A stretch of DNA of 15,063 nucleotides from positions 1 to 15,063 of the forward strand of contig JBKJZO010000008.1 of the NCBI GenBank assembly GCA_046715235.1, given 5' to 3'. Below the pieces are notes generated by a model. It was not told the origin of the DNA, made no database searches, and saw only the letters and a list, made by a program, of their open reading frames with translations. The stretch's first letter is position 1; every line of letters begins with the position of its first letter. The position numbers were made by a program, and so were the translations under genes. Of the stretch, positions 14,399-15,063 are shown piece by piece. The stretch comes from JBKJZO01 sp046715235 (GTDB taxonomy: Bacteria > Actinomycetota > Actinomycetes > BP-191).

Positions 14399-14487
14399 TG
14401 AGCCACCTACCACTGTGCGGGTTGGTTCAATCCCGCGGCGACGTGGGAACATGGGCGCCGATCGTCGTACGGAGGAGAGCCCCGAGC

Positions 14488-14757
14488 ATGTTGCTGTCCC
14501 GCCGCGCTAGCGCGTTCTTGATCGGCGTCGCGCTGTTCCAGTACGCCGCGTGGGCGATGTTCGCCAAGAACCTGGCCGAGGCCGAAGGCAAGGCCAAGGG
14601 CTACTACATCGCGCACACTGCGCTGATCGTCATCAACATCGTGCTCGCGACCGCCATCGCCTACCTCGGCTGGCGCGGGATGAAGGGCATGGACGACGAG
14701 GATCTGCGCGCGTACTTCGACGACCGCGAGCTCGACAAGCTGGCCAAGCGCCGCTAG
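14488..14757 (+). CDS. SCO4848-like small membrane protein (89 aa)
   Basis: The ATG at 14488 follows GGAGGAG (14471-14477). A start 30 codons earlier (14398) is possible, but would begin inside the divergent carboxypeptidase promoter and adds a segment with no family-like features. Two TM helices are visible, about 8-25 (FLIGVALFQYAAWAMF) and 43-63 (HTALIVINIVLATAIAYLGW). They are separated by a short KNLAEAEGKAKGYY loop and followed by a charged C-terminal tail (MDDEDLRAYFDDRELDKLAKRR). Size, topology and position beside a D-Ala-D-Ala carboxypeptidase match the Streptomyces SCO4848 family as I remember it. Function is unknown; a link to the neighbouring envelope enzyme is inferred only from conserved adjacency. 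Confidence 0.7.
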   Translation: MLLSRRASAFLIGVALFQYAAWAMFAKNLAEAEGKAKGYYIAHTALIVINIVLATAIAYLGWRGMKGMDDEDLRAYFDDRELDKLAKRR

Positions 14758-14777
14758 GCGCCGCTCGCCCCTCACCT

Positions 14778-14829
14778 TGATCCACGGCGTGTGATCATTT
14801 CCGCAACCATCATCATCTGCCGTGGATCA
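14778..14829. repeat. Perfect 11-bp inverted repeat with 30-base spacer
   Basis: TGATCCACGGC (14778-14788) and GCCGTGGATCA (14819-14829) are exact reverse complements. The spacer holds a further TGATCA (14792-14797) and a CATCATCATC run. It lies between the SCO4848-like gene and the end of sdhB, so it could act as a convergent terminator, although the loop is long. It also shares the GTGGATCA(C) word with the gaps at 7832 and 9886, so it may be a dispersed intergenic repeat. Confidence 0.6.
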
Positions 14830-14863
14830 CCGGAAGGTAGCGGGGACGGGTTGGCAGCGGGGG

Positions 14864-15063
14864 TCAGACGCGGCGGAAGAGCAGGGCCCGCTTCACTTCC
14901 TGGATCGCCTTGGTGACCTCGATACCGCGCGGGCAGGCCTCGCTGCAGTTGAAGACGGTGCGGCAACGCCACACGCCTTCCTTGTCGTTGAGGATCTCCA
15001 GCCGCTCCTCGGCGCCGGTGTCGCGGCTGTCGAAGATGAACCGGTGCGCGTTGACGATCGCGG
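14864..15063 (-). CDS. sdhB: Succinate dehydrogenase iron-sulfur subunit, C-terminal 65 residues
   Basis: The gene runs off the right edge; only the end is visible, ending in TGA at 14866-14864. The fragment reads AIVNAHRFIFDSRD, then RLEILNDKEGVWRCRTVFNCSEACPRGIEVTKAIQEVK and RALLFRRV. The cysteines in CRTVFNCSEACP (C, five residues, C, three residues, C-P) are the 3Fe-4S cluster and part of the 4Fe-4S ligand pattern of the SdhB/FrdB C-terminal alpha-helical ferredoxin domain. The subunit passes electrons from SdhA flavin to quinone in complex II at the membrane. The HRF.FDSRD...ER form suits the SdhB side of the family; fumarate reductase FrdB is the alternative. With icd and mdh it is the third TCA-cycle gene in the window. 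Confidence 0.92.
   Translation of the reverse strand, partial: AIVNAHRFIFDSRDTGAEERLEILNDKEGVWRCRTVFNCSEACPRGIEVTKAIQEVKRALLFRRV

Noticed and set aside
14446..14470. ECF-sigma type promoter (GGAAC then CGTAC) before the SCO4848-like gene
   Set aside because: The spacing between elements is about 15 bases and the -10 part is poor, so the match is no better than chance.
13122..14510. Plus-strand 462-codon frame opposite the carboxypeptidase
   Set aside because: The minus strand has all three penicillin-binding motifs and a signal peptide; the plus frame has no recognisable domain.

Overview
The window is a high-GC chromosomal segment with long actinobacterial-style ORFs, GTG starts, TANNNT-type -10 boxes and genes that abut or overlap. 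Gene content points to the Actinomycetota: a DUF3017 membrane protein, an FHA-HTH regulator, a PBP5-type carboxypeptidase beside an SCO4848-like membrane protein, and sdhB. From memory, the order DUF3017, mdh, trpS, YihY/BrkB, D-Ala-D-Ala carboxypeptidase, SCO4848-like, sdhB resembles the Streptomyces coelicolor SCO482x-SCO485x neighbourhood. This is therefore a conserved core region into which lineage-specific genes have been placed. Genus is not resolvable by eye; a Frankiales/Geodermatophilales-type actinobacterium is a guess.

Layout. 1-488 (-): 3'-truncated FHA plus HTH regulator. 666-1471 (+): ACT-domain protein overlapping a DUF3017 membrane protein. 1587-3662 (+): isocitrate dehydrogenase then malate dehydrogenase, a TCA-cycle pair. 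3720-6592 (+): CNNM/CBS/CorC transport protein, trpS (overlapping it, with a -10 box suggesting leaderless transcription) and a GNAT acetyltransferase. 6611-8941: two divergent YihY/BrkB-family membrane proteins. 8985-9881 (+): atypical SDR/NAD(P)-binding protein preceded by a six-codon reading frame. 10060-13104 (+): two unfamiliar exported proteins. 13170-14360 (-): D-Ala-D-Ala carboxypeptidase. 14488-14757 (+): small SCO4848-like membrane protein. 14864-15063 (-): C-terminal end of succinate dehydrogenase iron-sulfur subunit. No gene-free stretch exceeds 180 bases, and no tRNA, rRNA, CRISPR array or insertion sequence was seen.

The accessory part is 10060-13104. The first gene encodes a secreted, membrane-anchored Ala/Pro/Val-rich protein with a VPAPA pentapeptide stalk. 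The second encodes a secreted 603-residue Gly-rich protein with five tandem modules of about 111-115 residues. It looks like the PGRS part of mycobacterial PE_PGRS proteins, but has a conventional signal peptide and no PE domain. Modules 2 and 3 share a 113-nt identical DNA stretch, so the array has recently duplicated or converted. The pair is followed by a strong hairpin terminator and the convergent peptidoglycan carboxypeptidase. A cell-envelope or surface role is inferred, not shown.
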